From contig NW_022098050.1 of the NCBI RefSeq assembly GCF_002288925.2, positions 1,286,725 through 1,350,724 on the forward strand: a stretch of DNA of 64,000 nt. The letters run 5' to 3'. Shown one piece after another: positions 11,801 through 23,125 of this stretch. The DNA comes from Delphinapterus leucas. Its lineage: Eukaryota > Chordata > Mammalia > Artiodactyla > Monodontidae. The position numbers and the translations under genes were made by a program. Positions within the stretch are counted from its first letter, which is position 1. Each line of letters begins with the position of its first letter. The notes below the pieces were generated by a model. The model did not search any database. It had not been told where the DNA came from and saw only the letters and a list, made by a program, of their open reading frames with translations.

Positions 11801-12860
11801 CTATTGTTCTTAGTTTGTTTCTGCTCTGATATTTATGATTTCTTTCCTTCTACTAACTTTGGGTTTTGTTGTTTTCTTTTTCTAGTTCCTTTAGGTATAA
11901 GGTTAGGTTGGTTATTTGAGATTTTTCTTGTTTCCTGAAGTAGGCTTGTATTGCTAAAAACTTCCCTCTTAGAACTTCTTTTGCTGTATTCCATAGATTT
12001 TGGATCATTGTGTTTTTGTTTTCATTTGTCTCCAGGTATCTTTTTATTTAACCTTTGATTTCCTCAGTGATCCATTTGTTGTTTAGTAGCATATTGTTTA
12101 GCTTCCAGGTATTTGTGTATTTTGCAGGGTTTTTTTTTTTTCTTGTAGGTGACTTCTAGTCTCATAGCATTGTGATCAAAAAAGATACTTTTTTTTTTCA
12201 AAATACTTACATTTACTCAGTCTTGTTTTGCGGTCTGGCATGTGATCTGTCCTGAATGTTCCATGTGCACTTGAAAAGAATGTGTATTCTGCTGCCTTTG
12301 GATGGAATGTTCTTTATATATCTATGACCATTTGGTCGAATGTGTCATTTAAGGCCAGTGTTTCCTTATTGATTTTTTGTCTGGATGATCTGTCCAGTGA
12401 TGTAAGTGGAATTAAAGTCCCCTACTCTTATTGTGTTACTGTAAATTTCTCTCTTTATGTCTGTTAATATTTGCTTTAGTTATTTAGGTGCTCCTGTGTT
12501 GGATACATACATACTTACAATTGTTATATCTTCTTCTTGGATTGATGTCTTGATCATTATGTAATGTCCTTCTTCATCTCTTGTAACAGTCTTTGTTTTA
12601 AGGTCTATTTTGTCTGATATAAGTACTGCTACCCTGGCTTTCTTTTGGTTTCCATTTGCATGAAATACCTTTTGCTATCCCCTCACTTTCAGTCTGTGTG
12701 TGTCTTTAGATCTGAAATGAGTCTCTTGTAGGCTGCATATGTATGGGTCCGGTTTTTGTGTCCATTCAGCCACTCTATGTCTTTTGATTAGAGCATTTAC
12801 TCTGTTTACATTTAAAGTAATTATTGTTAGGTATATACTTATTGCCATTTTGTTAATTAT
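8843..12860 (-). pseudogene. L1 ORF2 remnant (endonuclease, reverse transcriptase, C-terminal domain)
   Basis: Broken frames on the minus strand carry L1 ORF2p signatures in the expected order. The endonuclease N-terminus is near 12,840-12,600. The reverse transcriptase core is at 11,243-10,745, including [15 protein letters not shown] and [15 protein letters not shown]. The C-terminal region is at 9,412-8,843 and ends with the [16 protein letters not shown] motif. The catalytic FADD motif reads FADG (codon GGC, plus-strand 10,760-10,762), which removes one of the metal-binding aspartates. A stop codon at about 10,805 sits just before it. A CHR-2 SINE interrupts the frame at 9,457-9,653. No active protein is possible from this copy. 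Confidence 0.9.
9457..9653 (-). mobile_element. CHR-2 SINE (minus strand) inside L1 ORF2
   Basis: Reverse-complement CHR-2 SINE. It has a (TTTA)n and T-rich tail at 9,457-9,479, then GCGGTACGCGGGCCTCTCAC, and ends CCACCAGGGAAGCC. It is flanked by CTTCTCATTTT on the left and CTTCTGCTCATTTT on the right, a slightly altered duplication of L1 sequence. Compared with the other copies it lacks roughly a dozen bases around the GCCATGGCTCAC segment. Confidence 0.95.
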
Positions 12861-13399
12861 TTGGTGGTAATTTTTGTAGTTCTTTCTTGCTCCTTTCTTC
12901 CTCTTTTGCTCTCTTCCATCATGATTTGATGACTACCTTGAGTGTTATGTTTGGATTAATTTTTCTTTTTTGTATGTGTATGTATTATAGATTTATGGTT
13001 TGTGGTTATCATGAGGTTTATATATAGTTTTTTTATATGTATACACACACACAAACATATATGATTATTTTAAGTTGCTGCTCTCTTAATTTCAAACACA
13101 GTTTAACAACCCTGCATTTTTAGTACCCTCCCTCCACAATTACTGTTTTTGACATTATATTTTATAACTTTTTGTTTTGTGTATTCCTTAACTACTTATT
13201 TTGGATATACATAATTTTGCTACTTTTGTCTTTTAACCTTCCTACTAGGTTTGTACATGGTTGATTTACTACCTTTACTGTTAATTTCCTTTTACCAATG
13301 AGCTTTTTCCTTTTGTAACTTTCATGTTTCCTTTGTGGCCTTTTCCTTTTCACTTAGAGAAGTCCCTTTAACATTTCTTGTAAAGGTGGTTTGTTGGTG

Positions 13400-14150
13400 C
13401 TAAACTCTTTCAACTATTGCATGTCTGTAAAACTTTTGATCTCTCCATCAAATATGAATGAAAACCTTGCCTCATATGGTTGTAGGTTTTCCCTTTCATC
13501 ACTATAAATGTATTGTGTCACTCCCTTCTGGCCTGCAGAGTTGCTGCTGAAAAGTCAGATGATAGCCATATGGGAGTCCCCTTGAATGTAACTTGTTGCT
13601 TTTCCCCTGCTGCTTTTAATATTTTCTCTTTATCTTTAATTTCTGCCATTTTATTACAGTGTGTCTTGCTGTGATCCTCTTTGAGTTGATCCTGTTTAGG
13701 GCTCTTTGTGCTTCCTGGACCTTGATATCTGTTTCCTTTAACGTAATAGCTGAAAGCTTTTTTATTCTTTTTTCTTTTTTTCTGTTCAGCATTAGTGATT
13801 TCCACTGCTCTGTCTTCCAGCTTGCTGATCTATTCCTCTGTATCATTTAATCTACTGTTAATTCCTTCTAGTGTATTTTTCATTTCAGTTATTATATTCT
13901 TCATCTCTGTTTGTTTGTTTGTTCCAGATATTTTCTAACTCTGTTAAAAAATTCTAACTTCTCCCTCTGCTCAAGCATTCTTCTCCCAAGTTCTTTGATC
14001 ATCTTTACAGTCATTACCTTGAACTCTTTTTGGGCAGATTGCCTATCTCTGCTTTACTTAGTTCTTTTTCTGGGGTTTTATCTTGTTCCTTCATGTGGAA
14101 TATGTTCCTCTGTCGCTTCATTTTGCCTAATTTGCTGTTTTTATTTCTAC
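13400..14150 (-). pseudogene. L1 ORF1 remnant
   Basis: The minus-strand frame at 13,518-13,805 contains the conserved C-terminal part of L1 ORF1p: KGNRYQGPGSTKSPKQ, then DKEKILKAAGEKQQVTFKG and LSSDFSAATLQARRE. The family protein is an RNA-binding trimer needed for retrotransposition. Upstream coiled-coil sequence (up to about 14,150) is recognisable only as degraded frames. A second minus frame (13,616-13,846) covers the same DNA, indicating a frameshift. The outer limits are approximate. Confidence 0.8.
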
Positions 14151-14189
14151 GTATTCTGCTACCTTGGAGAAGTAGCCTTTTATAGAAGA

Positions 14190-15860
14190 CATCCTATTCA
14201 TTGCAGCAGTGTACTCCCCTCTGGTCACCAGACCTATATGCTCCAGGGGGTTTCCCCCTATGTGGACTGCATGGGGCTTTCTACTGTTGTGGGTTGACTA
14301 CTGTGAGTAGTCTAGTAGGTGTGGTTGGACCCCTGTCCAGTTGTTTGCCAGGCCCTGCCTTGTGTGGAGACTGCCAGCCACTGGTTGGCGTGGCTGAGTC
14401 ATGAGGCAACTGGCCGCAGAACCCTGGGGGCCCCAAGGGTTACAGCTGGCTCACTGGTGGGCAGAGCTGAGTTCTGGGGTGGATGGTTATGGGACTGGGG
14501 TTCCCAGATCTAGTATTGGCCTTCCAGTGGGTATGGCTGGTTCCTGACATGGTTAGCTGTGGATTCTGGGGTGTCTCAAAGCTGGTATTGGCCCACTGGT
14601 GAGTGGCTGGATCCCAGGGTGACAGGCTGAGGAGTCAAAGGTATCTTAGAGCTGGTGTTGGCCTGCTGGTACGTGAGGTTGGAGCCTGGGTGGTTCCAGG
14701 GCTGGTGCTGGCCTGCTGGTGGCAGGACCAGGTCCCAGGGGGTTCTGGTGTTAGTGCCAGCTCACTGGTGGGTGGATCTGGGTCCCAGGGTCTCAGGCTT
14801 CAGGGCCCTGGGGGTCCCGAATCTTGGGTCAGCCCACTGGTGCGTGGAACTGGCTCTCAGTGATGCTGACTGACGGACCCAAGGAGTCCCAGAGCTGATA
14901 CTGGCATGCTGGCAGGCAGGGCCAGGGCCAGGTGGTCCTAGGGCTATGCCAACTTGCTGGTATGTTGGCTGGGTCTTGAAAATGCAGGCTGTGGAGTTGC
15001 AGTGACCCTGAGGCTAGTGTCTGTGTGGGGTTGTGGCCCCAGGGATCCTGGGGTTGGTGCACTCCCATTAGTGGGTGCATCCAGGTCCTGGGGCTAGTGC
15101 CAGCCCTCTATCAGGCAGATACAGGTCCTGAGGTCTCTGGCTGCAGGGCCTAGGGGTCCCAGAGCTAGTGTTGAATCTCTGGTGGGTGGGGCTGAGGCCC
15201 AGGGTGTTCTGGAGCTGATATTGGCCCAATGGTGAATGGAACTGGATCCTGGTATGGCTGACTGAGGGCCCCAAGGTGTCCCTGAGCTGCCAGCCTGCTG
15301 GTGGGTTGGGCTGATGCCCAAGGGGTCCTGGGGCTGGTACCTGCCCACTCATGTGTGAGGCTGGTCTCGGGGCTAGTACTGGCCCTCTGATGGGTGGGAA
15401 AAAGGCCCAGGGGACCTTGAGGCTAATGTCAGCTCACCGACAGGTAGAGCCACATCCCAGGGTCTCTGGCTGCAGGACCCTGGGCTTCCCAGAGTTGGTG
15501 TGTTGGCCCACTGGGGGGTGAAGCTAGGACTCAGGGCGTCCTGGGGCTGGTGTCTGCCCACTTTTGGGCAGAGCTGGGTCCTGGGAGTCTCAGGCTGCAA
15601 GGCCCCAGGGGTCCCAGGAATAGCACCTGTGCAGTTGTGTGTGGGGCCAGGTCCTGGGCCCTCTGGTGGCTAGGGCCATGTCCTGGGGCCACTGTGGGCT
15701 CAGGAGTTCTTAAGACAGTCTGCCTGCTGGTGGGTGGGCCTTTGTCTCCCCACAGGCTACTTTCTTGGCCTGAGGCATCCAGTTACTGGTACAGACAAGC
15801 TAGTGAGTAGGGCTGGGTCCTGGTGCTAATAAGCTAGATGAAGGATTCCAAAATGGTTCT
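14190..15860 (-). repeat. GC-rich tandem repeat in the L1 5' UTR
   Basis: On the plus strand, two related monomers recur. The longer (about 70-76 bp) reads like CTGGTGGGTGGGGCTGGGTC, then CCCAGGGTCTCAGGCTGCAG, then GGGGTCCCAGAGCTGGTG and TTGGCCCACTGG. The shorter (about 50 bp) skips the CTCAGGCTGCAGGGCC part. More than twenty degenerate units are visible. GC-rich repeats of this general kind are known in 5' UTRs of old mammalian L1 subfamilies and supply the element's internal promoter region. Long frames here on both strands reflect low stop density, not genes. Confidence 0.85.
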
Positions 15861-16478
15861 TGGCAGCATCAGTGTCCATGTGGTATAATGAGCTCCTGAA
15901 AATGGCTGCTGCCAATGTCTGTGTCCCCATTGTGATCTCCAGTTGCCTCCCACTTCTCCAGGAGGCTCTTCAAGATGAGTAGGTGGGTCTTACCCAGGCT
16001 CCTTCCAAATTACTGCTTCTGCCCTGGGTTCTGGAGCATGTAAGATTTTGTGTGCGCCCTTTAGGAGTGGAGCCTTGATTTCCCACAGCCCTCTGGGTCT
16101 CCCGAAAGTAAGCCCCACTGGCCTGCAGTGGCATACTTTCTGGGGCCTGTGTCCCTTTGCAGGACCCTTGGACTAGAGATCCTGATGTGGGGCTCATACC
16201 CATTGCTCCTTGGGGAGAACCTCTGCAATTGTAATTATCCTCTTGTTTGTGGGTTGCCCACCCTGGGGTATGCATTTGAGTATACTGCTACTCTGCCCCT
16301 CCTGTCTGTCTTGTTGTGGTTCCTTCTTTATATCTTTAGTTGTAGAAGATCTTCTCTGCTAGATTCTGGTCTTTCTCATAAGTAGTTTCTCTGTAAATAG
16401 TTGTAATTTTGGTCTGCCCATGAGAGGAAGTGAGCTCAGAGTTGTCCTACTCCTCTTGGCCAAGCTACGGAAAATGTC
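15861..16478 (-). promoter_or_regulatory. L1 5' UTR start region (relic internal promoter)
   Basis: Non-repetitive beginning of the L1. L1 promoters are internal and lie in this part of the 5' UTR. The extreme 5' end (about 16,300-16,478) keeps the well-known old-L1 blocks GTTGTAGAAGATCTTCTCTG and CTACTCCTCTTGGCCAAGCT on the plus strand. No YY1-type motif is clearly preserved, and activity is not expected. Confidence 0.6.
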
Positions 16479-17074
16479 TGGTCATTGAGTTTTTGGTGAT
16501 GTTGTCAACAGTCTTTGTTACCTCTTTTATAAGGGCATGCATTGCCTGAGCATTTCACCAGAACTTCTTAGTGACCCACACACTTCTCCAGGAAGAGATC
16601 AGGCCATGCATAGTCTGCTACAGTGATGAATCCTTCAAGGTATATATCAGTTTGGTCTGGCTTTAGCTAAACATTGCTCTTTCAGATCCTGGAGAAAAAG
16701 CCAGCAATTAGGCCACCTAGAGTCACTATAAGGATCTGGTAGTCAAGTTTTAGTTCTTGGCAATTCCAAGGTAAGAGAAAGAGAGAAAACCTGGAAATGT
16801 TAGTTTGGAGGGATATAGCCAGATATTGAAAGTAACTGAAAGATGGAAAAATTTGGTACAGGTTGACAGTTTGGACAAGGTAGTAGGGTTCATTCCAGTT
16901 TACAGGTAGATGCCAAAAATGGTTTTTCCACAGTGGGAGAGAAAGTCACTTAAATCTCTATCAGACAAGACAGAATTTTCATATCTATCAGTTACTTGCA
17001 ATTCACAAAGAGGTAGGAAGTAGCTCAAAGAAAACTGACAGGGTCAGAATCTGATAACCCAGAAGGATGTGCTG
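16479..17074. other. Unresolved degraded sequence, continuation across the L1
   Basis: After the duplicated TGGTCATTGAGTTTTTG, this sequence is the continuation of 7,561-8,325 before the L1 inserted. It has no L1 or SINE features and no open frame of note. It may be antisense internal sequence of an old LTR element, but this rests on texture only. Confidence 0.3.
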
Positions 17075-18045
17075 TAGTTTTTTTATTGAAAAATAATCAA
17101 AAAAATTTTTATATCTCATTTGTTTTCTTCTTTCAGTTTTATTGAGATATAATTGACATACAGCACTGTATAGTTTTAAGATACACAGCACAATGACTTG
17201 ACTTATATATACTGTGAAATAATTACCACAGTGAATTTAGTTATCCATAATCTCATATAGATAAAGTAAAAAAAAAAGTTTTTGTGATGAGAGCTGTTAC
17301 GATCTACTGTCTTAACAACTTTAAAATATACCATACATCAGTGTTAACTATACTCATTATGTTGTACATTACATTCCCAGTACTTATATATCTTATAACC
17401 GGAAGTTTGTACCTTTCAACCACCTTCATCCAATTCACCCAGCCACAACCCCCACCTTTGGTAACCACAAATCTGATCTATTTTTCCATGAGGTTTTTTT
17501 AAAAAGAATATTCCACATATAAGTGAGATCATTAGTATTTCTCTTTCTCTGTAAGACTTATTTCACTTAGCATAGTGCCCACAAGGACCATCCATGGCAG
17601 AATTTCCTTCTTTTTTTGTGGCTAAATAGATTTCTGTTGTATGTATATACCACACTTTCTTTATCCATTTGTCTTTTGATGGACATTTAGGATGTTTTCA
17701 TGTCTTGGCTATGTAAATAATGCCACAGTGAACATGAGGGTACAGACATGTCTTCAACATAGTGATTTGCTTTCCTTCAGATATATACCCAGCAGTAGAA
17801 TTGTTGGACCATATGGTAGTTCTACTTTTAATTTTTTGAGGAACCTCCATACTTTCCATAGTGGCTGTACCAATGTATGATCATCCAAACAGTGCACAAG
17901 GGTTCACTTTCTCCATACCTTGAGAGCATTTATCTCTTGTCTTTTTGATGATAGCCATACTAACAGGTGTGAGGTGATGTCTCACTATCGTTTTGATTTG
18001 CATCTCCCTAATGATTGGTGATGATGAGTACCTTTTCAGAAACAT
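17075..18045 (-). mobile_element. Old L1 3' fragment, minus strand
   Basis: Begins with the 3' UTR signature TTTTATTGAGATATAATTGA and proceeds through GGAAGTTTGTACCTTT, the CTTATTTCACTTAGCATAGT block and the ORF2 C-terminal region (TTTTTGATGATAGCCATACT near 17,942). It stops near 18,045. Frames are heavily broken, as in an L1M-age copy. Confidence 0.9.
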
Positions 18046-21010
18046 TTTTTTTCTACAGTTACCCACCCCCCCTTTGAACAGCAATAATATCAAAGAAATG
18101 TTATTCTGGATCACAAAATAAGGCTGATCTCATTAGAGTTGGCCTGATTATTTACATAGAAACAGCAGTAATGATTTTGTATATAAGCCTTTTTAAGTTT
18201 GCTGTAAGTTTTCACGAGGACTCTCAGACTGGAATGTAAAAAAAAAAGCCTGTTGAGGATAGGAAGGCAAGCCAAGAATTTGCCATCGCATTTTATCTTC
18301 AGTACCTGTAGATTTGGTTGAATCCCTCTTTTTTTGAGGTCGACAAAATATCCTAAGATTCCTTGCCTCTCAGGAAGTGATTTTCCTTACTCATTTATAA
18401 AGCTAGAAACCTGCACCTAAGGTATCAGGCCAGTTTTCTTAAGAAGGCTTTGTAAGCATTTGCTCCATAAAGTCAACCTTTGTTCCTTTCCTTTAAAGTG
18501 TCTAGTCAGTCTCATTAAATGAACCTCATTCTCAAATATGACATTCCAGAAAAAGCCTTGGTTGCATAACTGATGCTTCCAATTACGTTCTGTTAACAAG
18601 GAGGATAGACTCATTGAATCTATGCACATAACTAATATTGCCATGAAAATAAGAATACTCAATAAGAGTTTCCAAATTATAGAGGGATCAGGCAGGGAGA
18701 GAAAGATAAATGTTTCATTTCTTTTCACAAAAGCATAGTCCACTAAATTGTTATGAGTTAGAGATAGCTTACATGCAGAAAATAGAGCACTAAAGCACTA
18801 GCAATATTCCTAGCAAAACCTATAATCATCCTTCATCACTTCATTTAGTCCTATTTAATTAATTCCTGTTCCACTTGATTTCAGGTTACCAGTTTCATGA
18901 ACCCATCTGCTTTTCTACTAGAGTTCTGGAAATCCTGATTTTGGCCACTGGTATGGCCTCAAAGTTGTTTGATGCTCTTAGAAACCTGTGCCCAAGAATA
19001 CCCAGCTGGCATAGTCCTTTTCCATGGGTCTCTAAGACAATCCTTTATTTAAGACAAGCATTCTGGCCTGTAGCTGATGGCAAATGCTTTCAGGGAAGCA
19101 TCAGAGTAAAAAAAGAAAACTATCTGTGGTTGACAGAAGACAAAATGGCAGTAGTTAACTTATTACTGATAATTTTCAAAATGAACGATCTGATGAGAGT
19201 TCATTATAAAAATAATGCATTTAACCAGGAAATTTGGTTTTGTGGCATGCAAAACAAAATAAAGTCAATTCAAAAAGGTTTTAGACAAAATATCTATAAA
19301 CATAGCAGTTAGCCCTATTTTCAAAGAATGGGTATCTAATTTATGAAAATGGGTGAACATAATGCTTGCAGAGAAAAAGACCTTCGAATGTAACATGTAA
19401 TAATCCTGAGACATAATACACCAAGAATACATCAAGCATTTATTTAGAGTATACCAAGAATATATCAAAAATATTAAGTAAAGAATGTCAAATCTGGAGT
19501 AGGTCCTGAACATCTTAATGAGACTCCATAGACAAGTGATGGGAATTCTCACTTGAAAACCATTGGCCTAGAACATACTGGATTTAATTTTAAGAAATAA
19601 AATTGTGACCAGGTTAGCACTTTAAAAAATAACTGAAATTATCACTAATAACATTATACTGTTGTTGTCTGATATCAAGAAGAACAGTACCAGGACTCTG
19701 ATAAATGGAAACATCATTGACAGCAAGGACATTGATAAATCTCTAGGAAATTCAAGCAATTTCTTAAATATTTATATTAATAACATTTTACCCATACATA
19801 TTTAGCCTAGGGAAGGCTAAGTGGTTCTTCTGATTTGACAACACTTCCCACATAACTCAAAACATATCAGATAATTTCTAGCAACTCTTTTTATAAGGTG
19901 AAAGAACAAATCCTTTGTGAATTTCCAGGGGCCTTTGGGAAATTCAGAGACAGTTTTAGGTGCAAAAGATAACATTTAGGATTCGGTTCTAGGAAGGCAA
20001 AATGACAGAACTTGTCAGGAGGTTTGAACATTTAATTAAATGGGATCATGGGTCAGTGAAAAACAGTGCTTGGCTACCTAGTTTATGCCAGTGACAAAGA
20101 CAGATTTTAAAAGTAAATATTGGAATTAACATGATTGTAAAAACCTTACGTCTTTTAAAAGTGAGAACACTTTGTTTTCTTAAATAATCAGGGGCATGGT
20201 GAAGTCAACATAAGGCACAGGAAATTATTCTAATAAGACATAGCCTATTTGCCTTCAAAGCAGATTACCAGAAGAAAAAGTAAAACCTTTTACAACCTCT
20301 TAAGAGCAGACCAATAATCTAAGAAAATTGTGTCATTTAACACAGAGGAAACCAAATTCTAGTCTTGCATCAATATAATATTTGAATTAAAGCTGTTTTT
20401 AAAATCTTATTAATAAATTTATCAATCTTAACTAGCTTGGACCACAACAAAATTCCTCATCCATGAACCTTTTACAACTTTTTATATCCTTTCAGGTTTT
20501 GTCTAACACTTTTTTCTTTTTCATTCTGGAACAACCAGTTCTTTTACTTTAGGACAAAACTATTTCTCTTCCTTAATAAAAATATACTCTCTATATCTTG
20601 CATACACTATATCGATTATAAGTTTTAATAATTGGTAACTTCTGTTATGTAGAAAAATCTTGGAAGTGGATAATTATGAACTGTCATACACTAGCATTTT
20701 ATAGCAGACTAGCAAAGCTTGCAAATAAACATTTCACAACTTTTTATAATCATACAAAGGATATAGTAGTATGTCCTTGCAGTAAAATTTCTCAAATTGG
20801 AAAAAAGTGAACATGTTCATTGATAAATCCAAATAGGTACAACCTTAAAATTATGCCTAGCAATTAATTTTTCAGTACTTTATCTCATTTATAATGATCT
20901 AGGTATTACTAGATATCTATATCTATAATGATCTAGATATTACTGAATATCTGTTAATTAACATCATTTAGCATAAATCTGTTTTCAGTTACCTAAGATC
21001 TTCAAAACTA
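18046..21010. other. Long stretch without a recognised gene, possibly degraded LTR-element interior
   Basis: About 3 kb of AT-rich sequence with no L1 or SINE signature. Two of the longer frames are 108 codons (18,417-18,743, minus) and 145 codons (18,875-19,312, plus). The former has a hydrophobic stretch (LLLSILIFMAILVM). Neither shows a domain I recognise, and they lie on opposite strands back to back. The position next to 7,561-8,325 and 16,479-17,074 suggests a single old insertion cut up by L1s. A translated search against retroviral proteins would be decisive. Confidence 0.3.
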
Positions 21011-22712
21011 TCTTTTTTAAATACAGCTATATTGAGATATAATTCCCATACCATACAGTTCACACCCCTAAGTGTACAGTTCAATGGTTTTTGATATAGT
21101 ACATTATTAATTTTTTAAAATTGTGGTAAAAATATATGTATCATAAAATTTCCATTTTAACCATTTTTAATTTCAGTTGCATTAAGTACATTCACAATGT
21201 TGTGCAACCATAACTACTACCCACTTCCAGAACTTTTCACCATCTCAAACAAAAACTCTGTACCCATTAAACAATAACTTCCCATCCCCCCTGCCCCAGA
21301 CCCTGTAACCTCTATTATACTTTCTGTCTCTATGAATTTATCTATTGAAGGTACCCCATATAAGTAGAATCATACAATATCTGTCCTTTTGTGTCTGGTT
21401 TGTTTCACTTAGCATAATGTTTTCAAGGTTTGTCCATGTTGTAGCATGTATCAGAACTTCATTCCTTTTTATGGCTGAATAATATTCCACTGTATGTGTA
21501 TACCATACTTAATTTATCTGTTCATCTGTTGATGGACACTTGGTCTGTTTCCACCTTTTGACTATTGTGAATAATACTGCAAAGAATATTGGCATATACA
21601 AGTGTATTTTGGAGTATCTGCTTTTAAATTCCATTGGCTATACACCTTGGGGTAGATTTACTGGGCCATACGTTAATTATATGTGTAGTTTTTTGAGGTA
21701 CCACCAAACTGTTTTCCATGGTGGCTAAATCATTTTACATTCCTCCCAGAAATGTATGAGGGTTCCAATTTCTCTACATATTATCCGACACTTATTCCAT
21801 TTTTAAAAAAATGATAGCCCTCTTAGTAGGTATAAAGAGGTATATAATTATGATTTTGATTTGCATTTCTCTAGTGACCAATTATGTTGCACATTTCTTC
21901 ATGTGCTTATTGGCCATTTGTATATCTTCTGGAGAAACGTCTATTCAAGTCCCTTACCCATTGTTTAATTGGCTGTCCTTTTGTTGTAGAGTTGTAGATG
22001 TTACATAGTCTAGATATTAAACCCTTATCAGGTATATGATTTCCAAATATTTTTTCCCATCTCATAGGTTGTCTTTTCACATTGTTGATGATGTACTTTG
22101 ATACACTAAGATCTTTAATTTTGATTAAGTCCATTATCTATTTTTTCTTTTTTTGCTCATGCTTTTGGTGTCATTTATAAGAAACCATTTCTGAATCCAA
22201 GGTCATAAAGATTTATTCCTGTTTTCTTCTAAGAGTTTTATGGTTTTTCTATTTATATTTAAGTTGTTGCTTCATTTTGAGTTAATCTGTGTATATGGGG
22301 TGAAGTAGGAGTCCAACTTCATTCTTTTGATGTGGGAATCCAGTTTTCCTAGCCATCATCCATTGAAGAGATTATTCTTTCCCCATTTAATGGATTTGCG
22401 ACTCTTGTCAAAAAAGCAATTGGCCATAGATATATGGGTTTATTTTTGAACTCTTAATTCTATTCCATTGGTTGATATGTCTATCCTTGTATCAGTACCA
22501 CACTGTTTTAATCACTGTAGCTTTGCATTGTTTTAAAATTGGGAAGTGTGAGTCCTACAATTTTGTTTATCTTTTTCAAGATTGTTTGGGCTATCCAGGG
22601 CCCCTTGCACTTCCATGTGAATTTGAGGTTTGGCTTTTGCACTTCTGTAAAAAAAAGATTGTTCAAATACTTATAGGGATTGCATTGAATCTGTAGATTG
22701 CTTTGGGTAGTA
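21011..22712 (-). mobile_element. Old L1 (copy B), 3' segment, minus strand
   Basis: The 3' end near 21,011-21,060 (ATACAGCTATATTGAGATAT) is followed by the ORF2 C-terminal block (TTTTTATGGCTGAATAATAT at 21,467). ORF2 sequence then continues up to GATTGCTTTGGGTAGTA, where a DNA transposon interrupts it. It resumes at about 23,126. Frames are broken throughout. Confidence 0.88.
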
Positions 22713-23125
22713 CAGGTATCCCCAACTTTTCAAAAATTCACTTTATGCCACTTCATTTTTATGAAATACCTACATTACTACCTGTTTTCGCTAACCAAAA
22801 GAAATCTGAAGAGGAGTTTCACTTTTACAAGAAAAGGCAAAAAGCAAAAATAGTGTTCAGCATTTCTTTTGCAGGGAGCTGTTATAGAGGCGGCAAGCTC
22901 CCTGAGCAGTGAGAGTGGCACCACCAAGCTCTTTCCCTGGGAAATACACTCAACATCAAGTTGCCATAGCTTTGAACTGTGTCTGTGAATATCTGTGCTT
23001 TACCTCAATTTATTTTGTGCATCCATTAGCAAGATGTGTCCTAAGGTAGCTGCTTCTTTGCTTTACACCATTTCAGTTTACAAAAGATTTCAGAGGAACA
23101 CTCTACTTTATATTAGGAATATATA
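22713..23125 (+). mobile_element. Tigger-like (TcMar) DNA transposon fragment
   Basis: Starts directly after a TA dinucleotide with CAGGTATCCCCAACTTTTCA, followed by ACTTTATGCCACTTC and TACCTGTTTTCGCTAACC. Near 23,050-23,125 a diverged inverted counterpart appears (TTTCAGAGGAACACTCTACT and GGAATATATA). This is the shape of a non-autonomous Tc1/mariner-type element with TA target sites. It is placed exactly where the L1 ORF2 homology breaks. The family name is a best guess. Confidence 0.65.

Larger units (their letters stand above)
8326..16478 (-). mobile_element. Near full-length L1 (LINE-1), minus strand, inactive
   Basis: A minus-strand L1 about 7.7 kb long once its two SINE insertions are removed. 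Its 3' end lies at the left (TTTATTGTGGTATAATTGAT near 8,352). The ORF2 and ORF1 remnants follow, then a long 5' UTR ending near 16,478 with CTTTAGTTGTAGAAGATCTT and TGAGAGGAAGTGAGCTCAGA motifs typical of old mammalian L1 5' ends. Flanks TGGTCATTGACTTTTTT (8,309-8,325) and TGGTCATTGAGTTTTTG (about 16,479-16,495) form a 17-bp duplication with two mismatches, fixing both ends. The element is dead: frames are broken, SINEs interrupt it and the reverse transcriptase motif is mutated. Confidence 0.93.

Noticed and set aside
14201..15810. Overlapping long frames on both strands at 14.2-15.8 kb, rich in Gly, Pro, Trp and Ser
   Set aside because: They are readings of the GC-rich tandem repeat in the L1 5' UTR. 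Several frames are open at once, which is a compositional effect.
18417..18743. 108-codon minus-strand frame with a hydrophobic stretch, considered as a viral envelope remnant
   Set aside because: One hydrophobic segment alone is not diagnostic. I saw no cleavage site, cysteine pattern or neighbouring frames to support it.
18875..19312. 145-codon plus-strand frame
   Set aside because: No domain, no paralogue in the window, AT-rich low-complexity tail. It overlaps no conserved-looking structure, so chance is the simplest explanation.
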